21,745 bases of DNA, taken from positions 1-21,745 of the forward strand of contig CALAZQ010000457.1 in assembly GCA_937926325.1 (NCBI GenBank). Direction: 5' to 3'. Under the pieces are notes generated by a model. That model was not told the origin of the DNA, made no database searches, and saw nothing but the letters and a program-made list of their open reading frames with translations. The DNA is from an uncultured Planctomycetaceae bacterium. Its GTDB lineage: Bacteria > Planctomycetota > Planctomycetia > Pirellulales > UBA1268. This document shows positions 1-8,786 of this stretch, piece by piece. How positions within the stretch are numbered: position 1 is the stretch's first letter; every line of letters starts with the position of its first letter. Position numbers and translations under genes: made by a program.

Positions 1-10
1 TTCGAAGACG

Positions 11-47
11 AAAAACGGGCGGCATCCTTTCGAGGATGCCGCCCGTT
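11..47 (-). terminator. Intrinsic terminator of the HU gene
   Basis: Read on the minus strand, a perfect 14-bp GC-rich stem (arms 34-47 and 14-27) closes a 6-nt loop (28-33). It is followed by a run of T, seen as A11-A15 on the plus strand. It lies 29 nt past the HU stop codon, so it should end the HU transcript. This is a textbook rho-independent terminator in position, stem and U-tract. On the plus strand the stem is not followed by T, so it acts in one direction only. Confidence 0.93.
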
Positions 48-76
48 GACTTTCAATGTCTGGCCGCCGGAAAGCC

Positions 77-406
77 TCAGCTTTCGGCCATTGCCTTGAG
101 GTTCTTCAAAGCCCGCACGCGGACCTTCACGCTGGCCGGCTTGGCCGGGCGGTCCTGCAGTTCGCCGGTGAATGGATTCTTGACGTTCTTCTGGGCCGGA
201 CGAGCCGGCACCTTCCGCCGCTCAATCTTCACGAGGCCCGGGATCGAAAAGACACCGATCCCAGTCGACTTCAGCGCCTTGGCAATTTCGTCGGTCAGCG
301 ACTCGATCACTGCCACGACGTCCTTCTTTGCCAGGCCGGTCGTCTCGGAGATCGCTCGCATGATCTCGGTCTTCGTCAACGGCTTACTTCCGGTCTTCTT
401 CGCCAT
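77..406 (-). CDS. HU-family nucleoid DNA-binding protein
   Basis: Encodes 109 aa of the HU/IHF histone-like fold, a small dimer that bends DNA and compacts the nucleoid. The N-terminal helices (about residues 10-45, LTKTEIMRAISETTGLAKKD) match HU. The usual GFGTF turn becomes GIGVFSIPG (49-57). The arm contains KNPFTGE (76-82), equivalent to the RNPxTGE tip of HU, so the DNA-intercalating proline is kept (P78). The arm is unusually rich in Lys, Arg and Pro (RRKVPARPAQK, RPAKPASVKVRVR). At 109 aa it is longer than the usual 90 or so because of a basic N-terminal tail (MAKKTGSKP) and a longer arm. The ATG at 406 was chosen because GGGAGG sits 10 nt upstream and the HU homology starts there; the open frame runs further upstream but is not HU-like. 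It is a single-gene unit with its own terminator, divergent from the large operon. Confidence 0.93.
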   Translation of the reverse strand: MAKKTGSKPLTKTEIMRAISETTGLAKKDVVAVIESLTDEIAKALKSTGIGVFSIPGLVKIERRKVPARPAQKNVKNPFTGELQDRPAKPASVKVRVRALKNLKAMAES

Positions 407-416
407 ATCGCTAGTG

Positions 417-422
417 CCTCCC
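417..422 (-). promoter_or_regulatory. Shine-Dalgarno site of the HU gene
   Basis: GGGAGG on the minus strand lies 10 nt before the ATG at 406. It decides the start codon within a much longer open frame. Confidence 0.75.
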
Positions 423-503
423 AACAGCAGAGCAGAAAAGTGTGCGGCATTTACCCCGACCGCATTTCGGAGCCCGACCCCAAACAGGTCGTTTGCGTCG
501 CTG

Positions 504-531
504 ATTAGATGCCGTGATTTGAGAATTGCAA
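504..531 (-). promoter_or_regulatory. Candidate sigma70-type promoter for HU
   Basis: On the minus strand TTGCAA (531-526) is followed after 16 nt by TCTAAT (509-504), a fair match to -35 and -10 boxes. A-rich and T-rich tracts lie directly upstream of the -35 box (about 532-552), as in an UP element. It would give a leader of roughly 90 nt. This is motif reading only. Confidence 0.4.
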
Positions 532-687
532 GAGAAAAACCCGTTTTTTCTGGCCTCAAGCCGCCGCCCGGCTCTCCAGTCGGCAGTGGCTGGCAGCCCC
601 GCAACCCCCCTCTTCGAGCGGCATGCTGGTGACGAGCGGCTGGGCAGGTGCGGTGCAGCACCCAGACGCAAGCACCGCCGGAATCGC

Positions 688-723
688 CTGACGAAGACAA
701 AAAAGAGACAATTCTTCGGTCAG
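688..723. repeat. Imperfect inverted repeat upstream of the operon
   Basis: TGACGAAG and CTTCGGTCA form arms of 8-9 bp with one bulged G, around an A-rich centre (699-712). It lies about 80-115 nt before the first operon start codon. It could be an operator or a leader hairpin, and no regulator is identifiable. It is not followed by a T-run, so it is not an intrinsic terminator on the plus strand. Confidence 0.4.
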
Positions 724-803
724 ACGGTAAAAATAGAGCGGCGGGAGGGTGGTGACCAATCCGCCCTGATCGACCTGCTTTCAGACGCGAAGGGCCGCTG
801 CCC

Positions 804-3800
804 ATGACCGACGGTAACGCAATCCCGGCGGGAATCGAACCCGGCAAGAGCCCCCGCAAGGCCGATGCGTTTCCCCCTGAACGTTACAACCGCGAGGCGA
901 CCGCAGGGTGGAGCAATGGCCCGCTGCTGACAACATGCTTTCTGCTCGCGGCTGTTCTCGGCGTCGCAGTGCTCTCGCCCGATGGTCTGCACAGCTGGTC
1001 GATTCGGCCTCTTGCAGCCCAGGAAGCAGAAGAGTCGGGCGCTGGCGGTGGTGTTGCCCTCCCAACTGACCGGCTGCGGGAGCGGCAGTTCGATCAGGCC
1101 AATCGGCTGATTGAGGCCAAACGCTTCGCCGATGCCGCCACGCTGCTCGATGAGATGCTGGCAGCGGCCGAAGATGTCTTTTTGGAAGAGGGCCTTTCTC
1201 GCGGGCAGACCAGCCGCAGCATGAAGACTCGGGCGACCGAGTTGATCGGCAGCCTGCCCGCCGCTGGCCGTGAAGCCTATCTCTTACAGTTTCGGAGCCG
1301 GGCTGAACGAGCCCTGGCCGCCGGCATTGAGGCCAACGACGACGCCCAGATTGTGGCCGTTGCCCGCCGCTGGTTTCACACGCCGGCAGGCAGCCGGGCA
1401 GCAATCACGGTCGCCGCCACGCTGCTGGAGGCCGGCCAGCCGCTGGCCGCGGCCGCCTGGCTCGACCGGCTGGCCGACAATCGGCTGGCCGATCTGCCTG
1501 AGTCGGTTCGCACAGCGGTCGAGCTGATGCGAACCGCCACCAGCCTGGCCACGACGGGCGTCCCGGCCGGTTCGGCTCAGCAGCCCCCCCCGCTCCCGGC
1601 TGCGGTCCAGCTTGGGGGTGAGCGGCTGCAACTGGGTCGTGAACTCGACCGCATGCTGCTGGCAAAACGGCTGACGACAGCGGTGCAGGGGGCGGCGAAC
1701 ATCCCTCCACAAGACGCTCGGAACTGGCAGATGGACCGCGGCAGTCCCGGCCGCAATCCTGTCTGCCGCTGCGACCGTCCGCTGCTCGTGCCCCGTTACC
1801 GCGTGCCGCTGACCCTGCACCCGGAAGAGTCGCGGCTGGTGGGAATCCGACGACAGCTGCTGCGTGACCAAGGCCTGCCGATTCTACCGGCCGGCGGCCC
1901 GCTGGCGGTCGATGGCCTCCTGTTGTCTCAATCGCGGGCGGGGCTCGTCGCAGTCGATTTCAAAACGGGGAAACGCGTCTGGATGCAGGGCCGCCTCGCT
2001 GAGTCGGCCTTGGTCGACACCGACGACCGGCAGAGTCCCGAGGAGTTGCCGCACCCACTCGACCTGCTGTTCACCGACGCCACCGCCGCCACGCTTGCCA
2101 GTGATGGCCAGCGGGTCTTCGCCGTCGAATCGCCGCCCGACCTCGGCCCATCACGTGCAGCTCGCAACCGGTTGCGGCGGCTGAACCGTCCAGCCCCGAC
2201 ACTGTCGGCAGGCAATCGGCTCGTCGCCTACGACATCGCCAGCGGCGAGCAGCGATGGCAGCTGCCCGGCGAGGACGAAGAGGAGACAACCGGCCGCTGG
2301 TACCTCGGCAGTCCGCTGCCGATTGGCGGTGAGCTCTACGTGCTGGTCGAGGCTCGCCAGCAGATCAGACTCGACGTGTTGGCTGCCGACAGCGGCGAAA
2401 CCCTCTGGTCCCAGCCGCTGGCCGATGTCGATCTTGACTACGACATCGAAAACCGCGGCGACCGCCGGCAGGCCGGCCTGTCACCAGCATTCGCCGGTGG
2501 GGTGCTGGTCTGCCCAACCGGAGCTGGCGCCGTGATCGCCGTTGACCTCGCCGCCCGGACGCTGCGGTGGGCCTACCGCTTTGCCGTCCCGAAGCCGGCC
2601 GATGTCCGGCGGCTGGCCAATGGCATCCGGCTGCGGATGCGGGTGCTGGCCGGCGGACTCGGCGGGGTTCGCATTCAGGCCAATGCCGACGGCGACCAGC
2701 CACCGACTCGCTGGCTCGACGCGGTTCCCACAATCGCTGGAGACCGTGTCCTGCTGACCCCGCTTGGCTCCGAAGACCTGCACTGCGTCGATCTGCGAAC
2801 CGGGGAGAGTCTCTGGATGCGGTCGCGGAATGAGCACTTGTTCGTGGCGGGCGTCACCGACCGCAACGTGATCCTCGTCGGGCAGCAGCAGGTCACGGCG
2901 GTGTCGCTCGATGACGCCCAGGAATGTTGGGAACAGCCGCTGCAGTTTCCCGACCAGCAGGTCTGCGGCCGGCCGCTGATCACCGGTAGTCGGCTGTTCG
3001 TGCCGCTGACCACGCCAGCGGTGGCCGAGATCGACCTCGCCACCGGACGACTGGTCGGCAGCTCGCCCGGCCGGGGTGAAAACCTGCCGGGGAATCTGGT
3101 TGCCCATCGCGGTGAAATCATTTCGCAGGGCATCGACTCGCTCGATGTCTTCCACCAGACCGTGCCGCTCGAGCGAGCGATCGAAACAGCCACCGCCGCC
3201 AACCCGGGCGACCCCTGGGCGATCGGCTGGCGGGGCGAACTGCGACTGGCGGCCGGCGAGACGGCGGCAGGCCTCGACGACATCCGCCGAGCCTACGGAG
3301 CGGCCGGACTCCGGCCTGCGCCGGCAATCGTCAGCCGGGCGATCCGCTCTGCCCTCAGGCACGACTTTGCGGCGGCCTCGGCCAGTTGGCAGGAGGGGGC
3401 AGCGGCCGCTGAATCGACCGCCGCGGCTGGTGACATCCTGCGGCAGGCGGCGGCTGGCTTCCTGGCTGCCGACGACGCTGTCAATGCCTGGAAGGTCTGC
3501 CAGCAGATGCTCGTGCTGCCAGCTGCCGGGCAGGGCGATGTCGCCGCGGCACCGCTGATCGCCGATCCTCAGGATAGCCGGCTGATGCTTTCGGCCGATC
3601 GCTGGCTCCGGCGGCAGCTTGAGCGACTGGCCGAAACGGCAACCACCGTGGCGGCGGCGGGCGACGGAACTGCTGCGGTGCCCGATCAGATCACTGCCGC
3701 GGCCGCAGCAGCCGGAACAGCGGCAGCGGCGATCAACCAACTTCCCGAACGGGTCGCAGCGCTCGAACTGGTAGTGGAACGGTTCGGGGATCATCCGGCC

Positions 3801-5618
3801 ATTGGCCCGGCCCGACAACAGTTGGCAGCGGCACTGCGGCAGCAGGAGACGGCAGCGGTCGGCCTGGCCCGCCAGAACCTCCAGCTCAAGCTCGACCTGT
3901 TGGCACTGCGGCAACGGCAGCCGGGTGAGGTGGCCTCACCGTCGGCCGCCGCCACCACAGTGGCCGCCGCCTGGCCGGTCGGTGAAGTGACCGTGAATGA
4001 CGACCAACAGCCTGACGATGCCGAGGTGCTGCGGAACCGGATTCCAGTGCCGCTGACCCACACCGCCGACTCGGCCTTTCCCGAGTCGTCGCTGGAAACT
4101 GACGGCACCAACCTCCTGCTCAAGGACCGGTTCGGCCGCCCGATCGGTGGCGGGATTCCCCTGAGTGGCGGTGCCGGAGGGGCTGCCTGGGGGCAGCAGA
4201 TCTCGCGAATCACTCGTTCCCAGGCCAGCCAGGCAACCATGATGGGCCGGTTTTTGCTGCTCACCACGACCGCTGAACTCGCCGTCTTCGAGGTGAGCAA
4301 ATCGGGTGACGGTGACCACCGCCTGCTCTGGATCGCCAGCAACCCGTACGCCGAAGCGGTGCAGCCCCAGCGAGTGCCGCAGGGCGAACCGCTGCATGAG
4401 CGGCTGCTGCGGCAACTGGGGCCGCGGCCCCTCGGGATGGAACAGGAGCAGCCGCACCGCCGCGAGGTGCAGCGGACGCCGTTTTTTCGGACCGGTCAGC
4501 CCCGGCTCACCGGCGTGCCGGTGATCTATGATCGCACCCTCGAACTCCGTGACCTCCTCACCGGACGAATCCTCTGGCAGCGGCGGCAGCTTCCTGATCG
4601 GGCCGAAGCCTTTGGCGATGACGAGGTGCTCTGCGTCGCCGGGCCGGATGGCAAAGATTCGCTGCTGCTGTCGATGGCCGATGGCCACCTGCTGGCTCGG
4701 CACGACCTGCCGCCCCGCGACGAGCGACTGGCCGTTGCCGGCCGCCGGCTGCTGATTCTCGAGGCCGGCGAGGAGACAGCCAATCCTGACGAACGGAGTC
4801 TGGTTTCCCTCGACGTTCTCGACCTGAACCGCACCGCGGCCGGCAGCTGTGGGGCGACTGCCCGTGGCTTTGCCGATCCTGCCGGCGTCTTCTTCACCGT
4901 CGCCACCGACGGCCGGCTGACGGCCATCGACGTCGCCGCCGGCCGCACCATCTTTGCCGGCGAGTTGTCCGAGCCGCCGGCCGGCCTGACCCAGTTGCGG
5001 GTACTGCCTTGGGAAGACCGTTACCTGATCCTGGTGGGACGAGCCGAGACGCCAGCGGAGCAGGCCCGCTTCGAAGGCATTCGGTCGATCGGCCGCTTCG
5101 GGGTCAACCGGTTTGGCGGCCTCGTCGAGACCAGCCTGCTCTATGCCGTTGACCGGCTTTCAGGCGATATGCTCTGGACGCGGCCGGCGTCGATTCAGCG
5201 GCACATCCTCCACCTCGGCCAGCCGGCCGGTCTGCCGGTGCTCGTCTTCGCCCGCCAGCTGCACATGAACCGGAACTCGCGGCAGGTACCCGACCAGCCC
5301 CGGCACAGCCTGCTCTGTCTCGACAAACGCACCGGCGGCCTGCTGCATGCAGACGACCGCATTCTGATCGAGCCCCGGCACGCCGCCGCCACGGCCGAAC
5401 TGCGGGTGGTCGGCGAGCCGGCCACCGGCAGCGTCAGACTGCGGGTCGAGTCGCGGCAGCGGGGCGGCGCCGGCACCCGAGAGATCGTCCTGCAGTTTAC
5501 CGGCCTGCCGACAGACCGGCCCCAGCCCTTCCGGGCTGAAGACAAGCCGCTGGTCTACACTGACATTCTCAGCGAACTGAAGTACTGGATCGAACGAGCC
5601 CTGCTGTTCCCCAACTGA
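804..5618 (+). CDS. Giant exported PQQ-like beta-propeller protein
   Basis: Encodes 1604 aa. A hydrophobic segment (about 40-57) follows a long polar N-terminus, and AAQEAEE (71-77) looks like a signal peptidase region, so the protein is probably exported or membrane anchored. A helical, TPR-like region follows (about 90-260). A first propeller with repeated 'DxxTGxxxW' blades spans about 330-760: VDFKTGKRVW, YDIASGEQRW, SGETLW, DLRTGESLW. An Ala-rich helical region (about 780-1060) leads to a second propeller (about 1090-1570) with LLTGRILW, VDRLSGDMLW and LDKRTGGLL. These are PQQ-type repeats as in BamB and quinoprotein dehydrogenases. I see no dehydrogenase catalytic set, so a scaffold or binding role is more likely. 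AAGGG lies 9 nt before the ATG at 804, and no later in-frame ATG/GTG precedes the hydrophobic segment. It is the first gene of the operon, with only 9 nt to the next. Confidence 0.85.
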   Translation: MTDGNAIPAGIEPGKSPRKADAFPPERYNREATAGWSNGPLLTTCFLLAAVLGVAVLSPDGLHSWSIRPLAAQEAEESGAGGGVALPTDRLRERQFDQANRLIEAKRFADAATLLDEMLAAAEDVFLEEGLSRGQTSRSMKTRATELIGSLPAAGREAYLLQFRSRAERALAAGIEANDDAQIVAVARRWFHTPAGSRAAITVAATLLEAGQPLAAAAWLDRLADNRLADLPESVRTAVELMRTATSLATTGVPAGSAQQPPPLPAAVQLGGERLQLGRELDRMLLAKRLTTAVQGAANIPPQDARNWQMDRGSPGRNPVCRCDRPLLVPRYRVPLTLHPEESRLVGIRRQLLRDQGLPILPAGGPLAVDGLLLSQSRAGLVAVDFKTGKRVWMQGRLAESALVDTDDRQSPEELPHPLDLLFTDATAATLASDGQRVFAVESPPDLGPSRAARNRLRRLNRPAPTLSAGNRLVAYDIASGEQRWQLPGEDEEETTGRWYLGSPLPIGGELYVLVEARQQIRLDVLAADSGETLWSQPLADVDLDYDIENRGDRRQAGLSPAFAGGVLVCPTGAGAVIAVDLAARTLRWAYRFAVPKPADVRRLANGIRLRMRVLAGGLGGVRIQANADGDQPPTRWLDAVPTIAGDRVLLTPLGSEDLHCVDLRTGESLWMRSRNEHLFVAGVTDRNVILVGQQQVTAVSLDDAQECWEQPLQFPDQQVCGRPLITGSRLFVPLTTPAVAEIDLATGRLVGSSPGRGENLPGNLVAHRGEIISQGIDSLDVFHQTVPLERAIETATAANPGDPWAIGWRGELRLAAGETAAGLDDIRRAYGAAGLRPAPAIVSRAIRSALRHDFAAASASWQEGAAAAESTAAAGDILRQAAAGFLAADDAVNAWKVCQQMLVLPAAGQGDVAAAPLIADPQDSRLMLSADRWLRRQLERLAETATTVAAAGDGTAAVPDQITAAAAAAGTAAAAINQLPERVAALELVVERFGDHPAIGPARQQLAAALRQQETAAVGLARQNLQLKLDLLALRQRQPGEVASPSAAATTVAAAWPVGEVTVNDDQQPDDAEVLRNRIPVPLTHTADSAFPESSLETDGTNLLLKDRFGRPIGGGIPLSGGAGGAAWGQQISRITRSQASQATMMGRFLLLTTTAELAVFEVSKSGDGDHRLLWIASNPYAEAVQPQRVPQGEPLHERLLRQLGPRPLGMEQEQPHRREVQRTPFFRTGQPRLTGVPVIYDRTLELRDLLTGRILWQRRQLPDRAEAFGDDEVLCVAGPDGKDSLLLSMADGHLLARHDLPPRDERLAVAGRRLLILEAGEETANPDERSLVSLDVLDLNRTAAGSCGATARGFADPAGVFFTVATDGRLTAIDVAAGRTIFAGELSEPPAGLTQLRVLPWEDRYLILVGRAETPAEQARFEGIRSIGRFGVNRFGGLVETSLLYAVDRLSGDMLWTRPASIQRHILHLGQPAGLPVLVFARQLHMNRNSRQVPDQPRHSLLCLDKRTGGLLHADDRILIEPRHAAATAELRVVGEPATGSVRLRVESRQRGGAGTREIVLQFTGLPTDRPQPFRAEDKPLVYTDILSELKYWIERALLFPN

Positions 5619-5627
5619 GGAACCCCC

Positions 5628-6707
5628 ATGTGGTGTCACAATCGAAACCAACGAGCTGCCCGCTGTGGCCGTGACCGGCGGCTGCGGTTCGCGGTGACCA
5701 TGCTTGTGGCGGCCACCGCCGTGTGCCTGCCGGCGGTCAGCAGCCGGGCCGCGGCGATAGAGGTCAGTGACGCGATCACGGGTGGCCTCGACTGGCTCGT
5801 GGCAACCCAGTCGCGGCGGGGCAGCTGGGCGGCCAACGAGGGCCGCTATCCGACCGCGATGACGGCGCTGGCCGGGACCGCGCTCCTCCTGGAAGGTTCC
5901 ACGCCGACCCAGGGCCGCTACGCCGATGCAATCGCCCGGGCGGTTGACTATCTCATCAGCCGGTCGCGGCCCAATGGTCTGATCGGCGACCCCAAGACCG
6001 ACGACCGCTACACCTACGGCCACGGCTTCTCGATGCTCTTTCTTTCACAGGTGCTGGGCGAAGAAGAGGATGCCCGCCGCCGGCAGGAGCTGATCCGGGT
6101 GCTGGAAAAGGCGGTCGAGTTCTCCGGTCGGGCCCAGACCACCGACGGCGGCTGGGGATATGTCAGCGCCAAGGATGGCAACAACTTCGACGAGGGGTCG
6201 ACCACCATTACGCAGGTGCAGGGGCTCCGCGGCTGTCGCAACGCCGGCATTCCGGTGCCGCGGGAGATCATCGACCGGGCGATCGCCTACATCCACAAAT
6301 GCACCATGCCCGACGGCGGCGTGCAGTACAGTTCCAAGGGCGGCGGTGGCCGGCCGGCGATTTCGGCTGCGGCGATTGCCTGCCTGTTCAACGCGGGTGA
6401 GTATGACGACACCCACGTGCCGCGGATGCTCGACTATGCCGAAAAGCACCTTGGCAACATCGCCAACACCGGCTTCGGCCACTGGCACTACGCCCACTTT
6501 TACTATGCCCAGGTGATGTATCGCGAAGGGGGCGAGAAGTGGTCGAGCTACCGCCGGCAGATCGAAAAGCGGCTGGTGGCCGAGGCGACCAAGGATCCAT
6601 CCGGAGTCTTCTGGCCCCAGGGCTACATCGGGCCGGTCTACACGACCGCCACCAACCTGACGATCCTGCAGCTTGACGGCGGAATGCTCCCGATCTACCA
6701 GCGGTAG
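5628..6707 (+). CDS. Exported prenyltransferase/squalene-oxidase-repeat protein
   Basis: Encodes 359 aa. A basic N-terminus and hydrophobic core (20-36) ending SSRAAA (38-43) form a signal peptide. The mature part is an alpha/alpha-barrel of the terpenoid-cyclase/prenyltransferase type. It has repeats of 'AVxYL..q..dGgWgy' kind: [16 protein letters not shown] (52-67), [13 protein letters not shown] (105-117), [10 protein letters not shown] (171-180) and [11 protein letters not shown] (225-235). A late motif, [19 protein letters not shown] (287-305), recalls the YYA..m...GG..W block of this superfamily. I do not see the DxDD acid motif of class II cyclases, so hopanoid or squalene cyclisation is not supported; a binding or structural role is plausible. 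The start is fixed by GAGGAA at 5617-5622, overlapping the previous stop. Tight coupling to the propeller gene suggests joint function. Confidence 0.85.
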   Translation: MWCHNRNQRAARCGRDRRLRFAVTMLVAATAVCLPAVSSRAAAIEVSDAITGGLDWLVATQSRRGSWAANEGRYPTAMTALAGTALLLEGSTPTQGRYADAIARAVDYLISRSRPNGLIGDPKTDDRYTYGHGFSMLFLSQVLGEEEDARRRQELIRVLEKAVEFSGRAQTTDGGWGYVSAKDGNNFDEGSTTITQVQGLRGCRNAGIPVPREIIDRAIAYIHKCTMPDGGVQYSSKGGGGRPAISAAAIACLFNAGEYDDTHVPRMLDYAEKHLGNIANTGFGHWHYAHFYYAQVMYREGGEKWSSYRRQIEKRLVAEATKDPSGVFWPQGYIGPVYTTATNLTILQLDGGMLPIYQR

Positions 6708-6731
6708 CTGGCTGGAACCGGTTGCCGGCAG

Positions 6732-6737
6732 TATGCT
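6732..6737 (+). promoter_or_regulatory. Possible internal -10 box before moxR
   Basis: TATGCT lies in the largest gap of the operon (92 nt), directly after GCCGGCAG (6724-6731). A very similar arrangement occurs at 17718-17733. No good -35 box is seen, so this may be an internal start site or chance. Confidence 0.25.
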
Positions 6738-6799
6738 CATTCGTTCGGGATTCGGCCGGCTGTCGCTCCCGCTTCCTGTTCCCGCGACCGGAGCCCTGC

Positions 6800-7846
<1,047 letters not shown>

Positions 7847-8729
7847 GGCGCTCGCCCGGATCGGCCGGCTTGAACTGCGGGCCCGAACCGTCGTCGATGG
7901 CGTGCTCGCCGGGATGCACAAGAGCCCCTACAAGGGGAACTCGGTCGAGTTCCTGCAGCACCGCGAGTACACCCGCGGCGACGACCTCCGGCGGGTGGAC
8001 TGGAAGGTCTGGGGCCGCCAGGACCGGCTCTACATCAAGGAGTTCGAGGACGAGACCAGCCTGCGGCTGTTCCTGCTGGTCGATGGCTCGGCCAGCATGG
8101 ACTACCGACCGCCGCGGTTCGCCCAGACCTCGGGGCTGACCAAGTTCGACTACGCCGCCACCCTGGCTGCCAGTCTCGGCTGGCTCGGCCTGTCGCAGGG
8201 GGACGCCGTTGGCTGTGCTGTCTTCGACGATCGCGTGCGGGCGAGCGTGCCGGCCCGGACCAGCCGCAGCCACCTGGCGAGCATCGTCGCCAACCTGGAA
8301 CAGCCTCGGCAGCAGCAGCCCTCAGACTTCCGCAGCGTCTTTCGGAGCCTCGGCGAAACCCTGCCCCGGCGGGGCCTGGTGGTGATCTTTTCCGACCTCT
8401 TCGGCGACCGGGACGACCTGGCCAAGGGGCTGCGGCTGCTGCGGCAGCGGGGGCACGACATCGCCATCTTCCATGTGCTCGATGACGATGAACTCGACTT
8501 TCCGTTTGACGGACCGACCCGGTTCGAGGGGCTGGAGATGCCCGAGGAACTCACCTGCAATCCCCGAGCCCTGCGAGCTGGCTATCTCGAGGCGGTCGAG
8601 GCCTTCCTTGCCGATGTCCGAAGCCGCGCGGCCACGGCCCGCTGCGACTATCAGCTGGTGCGAACCGGCCAGCCGGTCGATGCCGCCTTGGTGAACTTCC
8701 TCGCCCGCCGCTCCCGGGTGAGGAGCTAG

Positions 8730-8786
8730 CCCAGCAGCCCGCCGTCGAGCCCGCCGGCGTTTTCCGGAACCAGCCACCCATCATTT
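8730..8786 (+). other. 57-nt gap before the BatA-like gene
   Basis: There is no terminator and no recognisable Shine-Dalgarno site near the next ATG. Only a weak CCGG...CCGG inverted pair is visible. Nothing here suggests the operon is broken. Confidence 0.5.

Larger units (their letters stand above)
407..803. other. Divergent intergenic region
   Basis: No convincing gene is seen here; the open frames that cross it have no recognisable protein features. It holds the HU leader and candidate promoter on the minus strand. It must also carry the start signals for the plus-strand operon. An imperfect inverted repeat (688-696 with 714-723, one bulged base) is followed by an AT-rich patch (726-735) in otherwise GC-rich DNA. 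This is the most likely place for the operon promoter, although no clear -35/-10 pair can be named. Confidence 0.6.

Noticed and set aside
36..632. Plus-strand open frame across the HU gene and intergenic region
   Set aside because: Antisense to a confidently identified HU gene; no domain and no ribosome-binding site.
829..845. A tRNA T-arm-like sequence on the minus strand (CCGGG-TTCGATT-CCCG) at the start of the propeller gene
   Set aside because: No matching acceptor 5' arm, D-arm or convincing anticodon arm could be found at the right distances, and the fifth stem pair mismatches. Probably chance within coding sequence, although a tRNA-derived remnant cannot be fully excluded.
2481..3914. 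Long minus-strand open frame (477 codons) opposite the propeller gene
   Set aside because: Shadow frame from GC-biased codons. It lacks recognisable domains or a ribosome-binding site, while the plus strand has clear propeller repeats.
804..5618. PQQ-dependent dehydrogenase
   Set aside because: Blade repeats are present, but no catalytic aspartate/metal-site motif set or cytochrome motif (CxxCH) is seen.
5628..6707. Squalene-hopene cyclase for hopanoid synthesis
   Set aside because: The protein is about half the usual length, has a signal peptide, and lacks the DxDD acid motif. Only the general barrel repeat pattern is shared.
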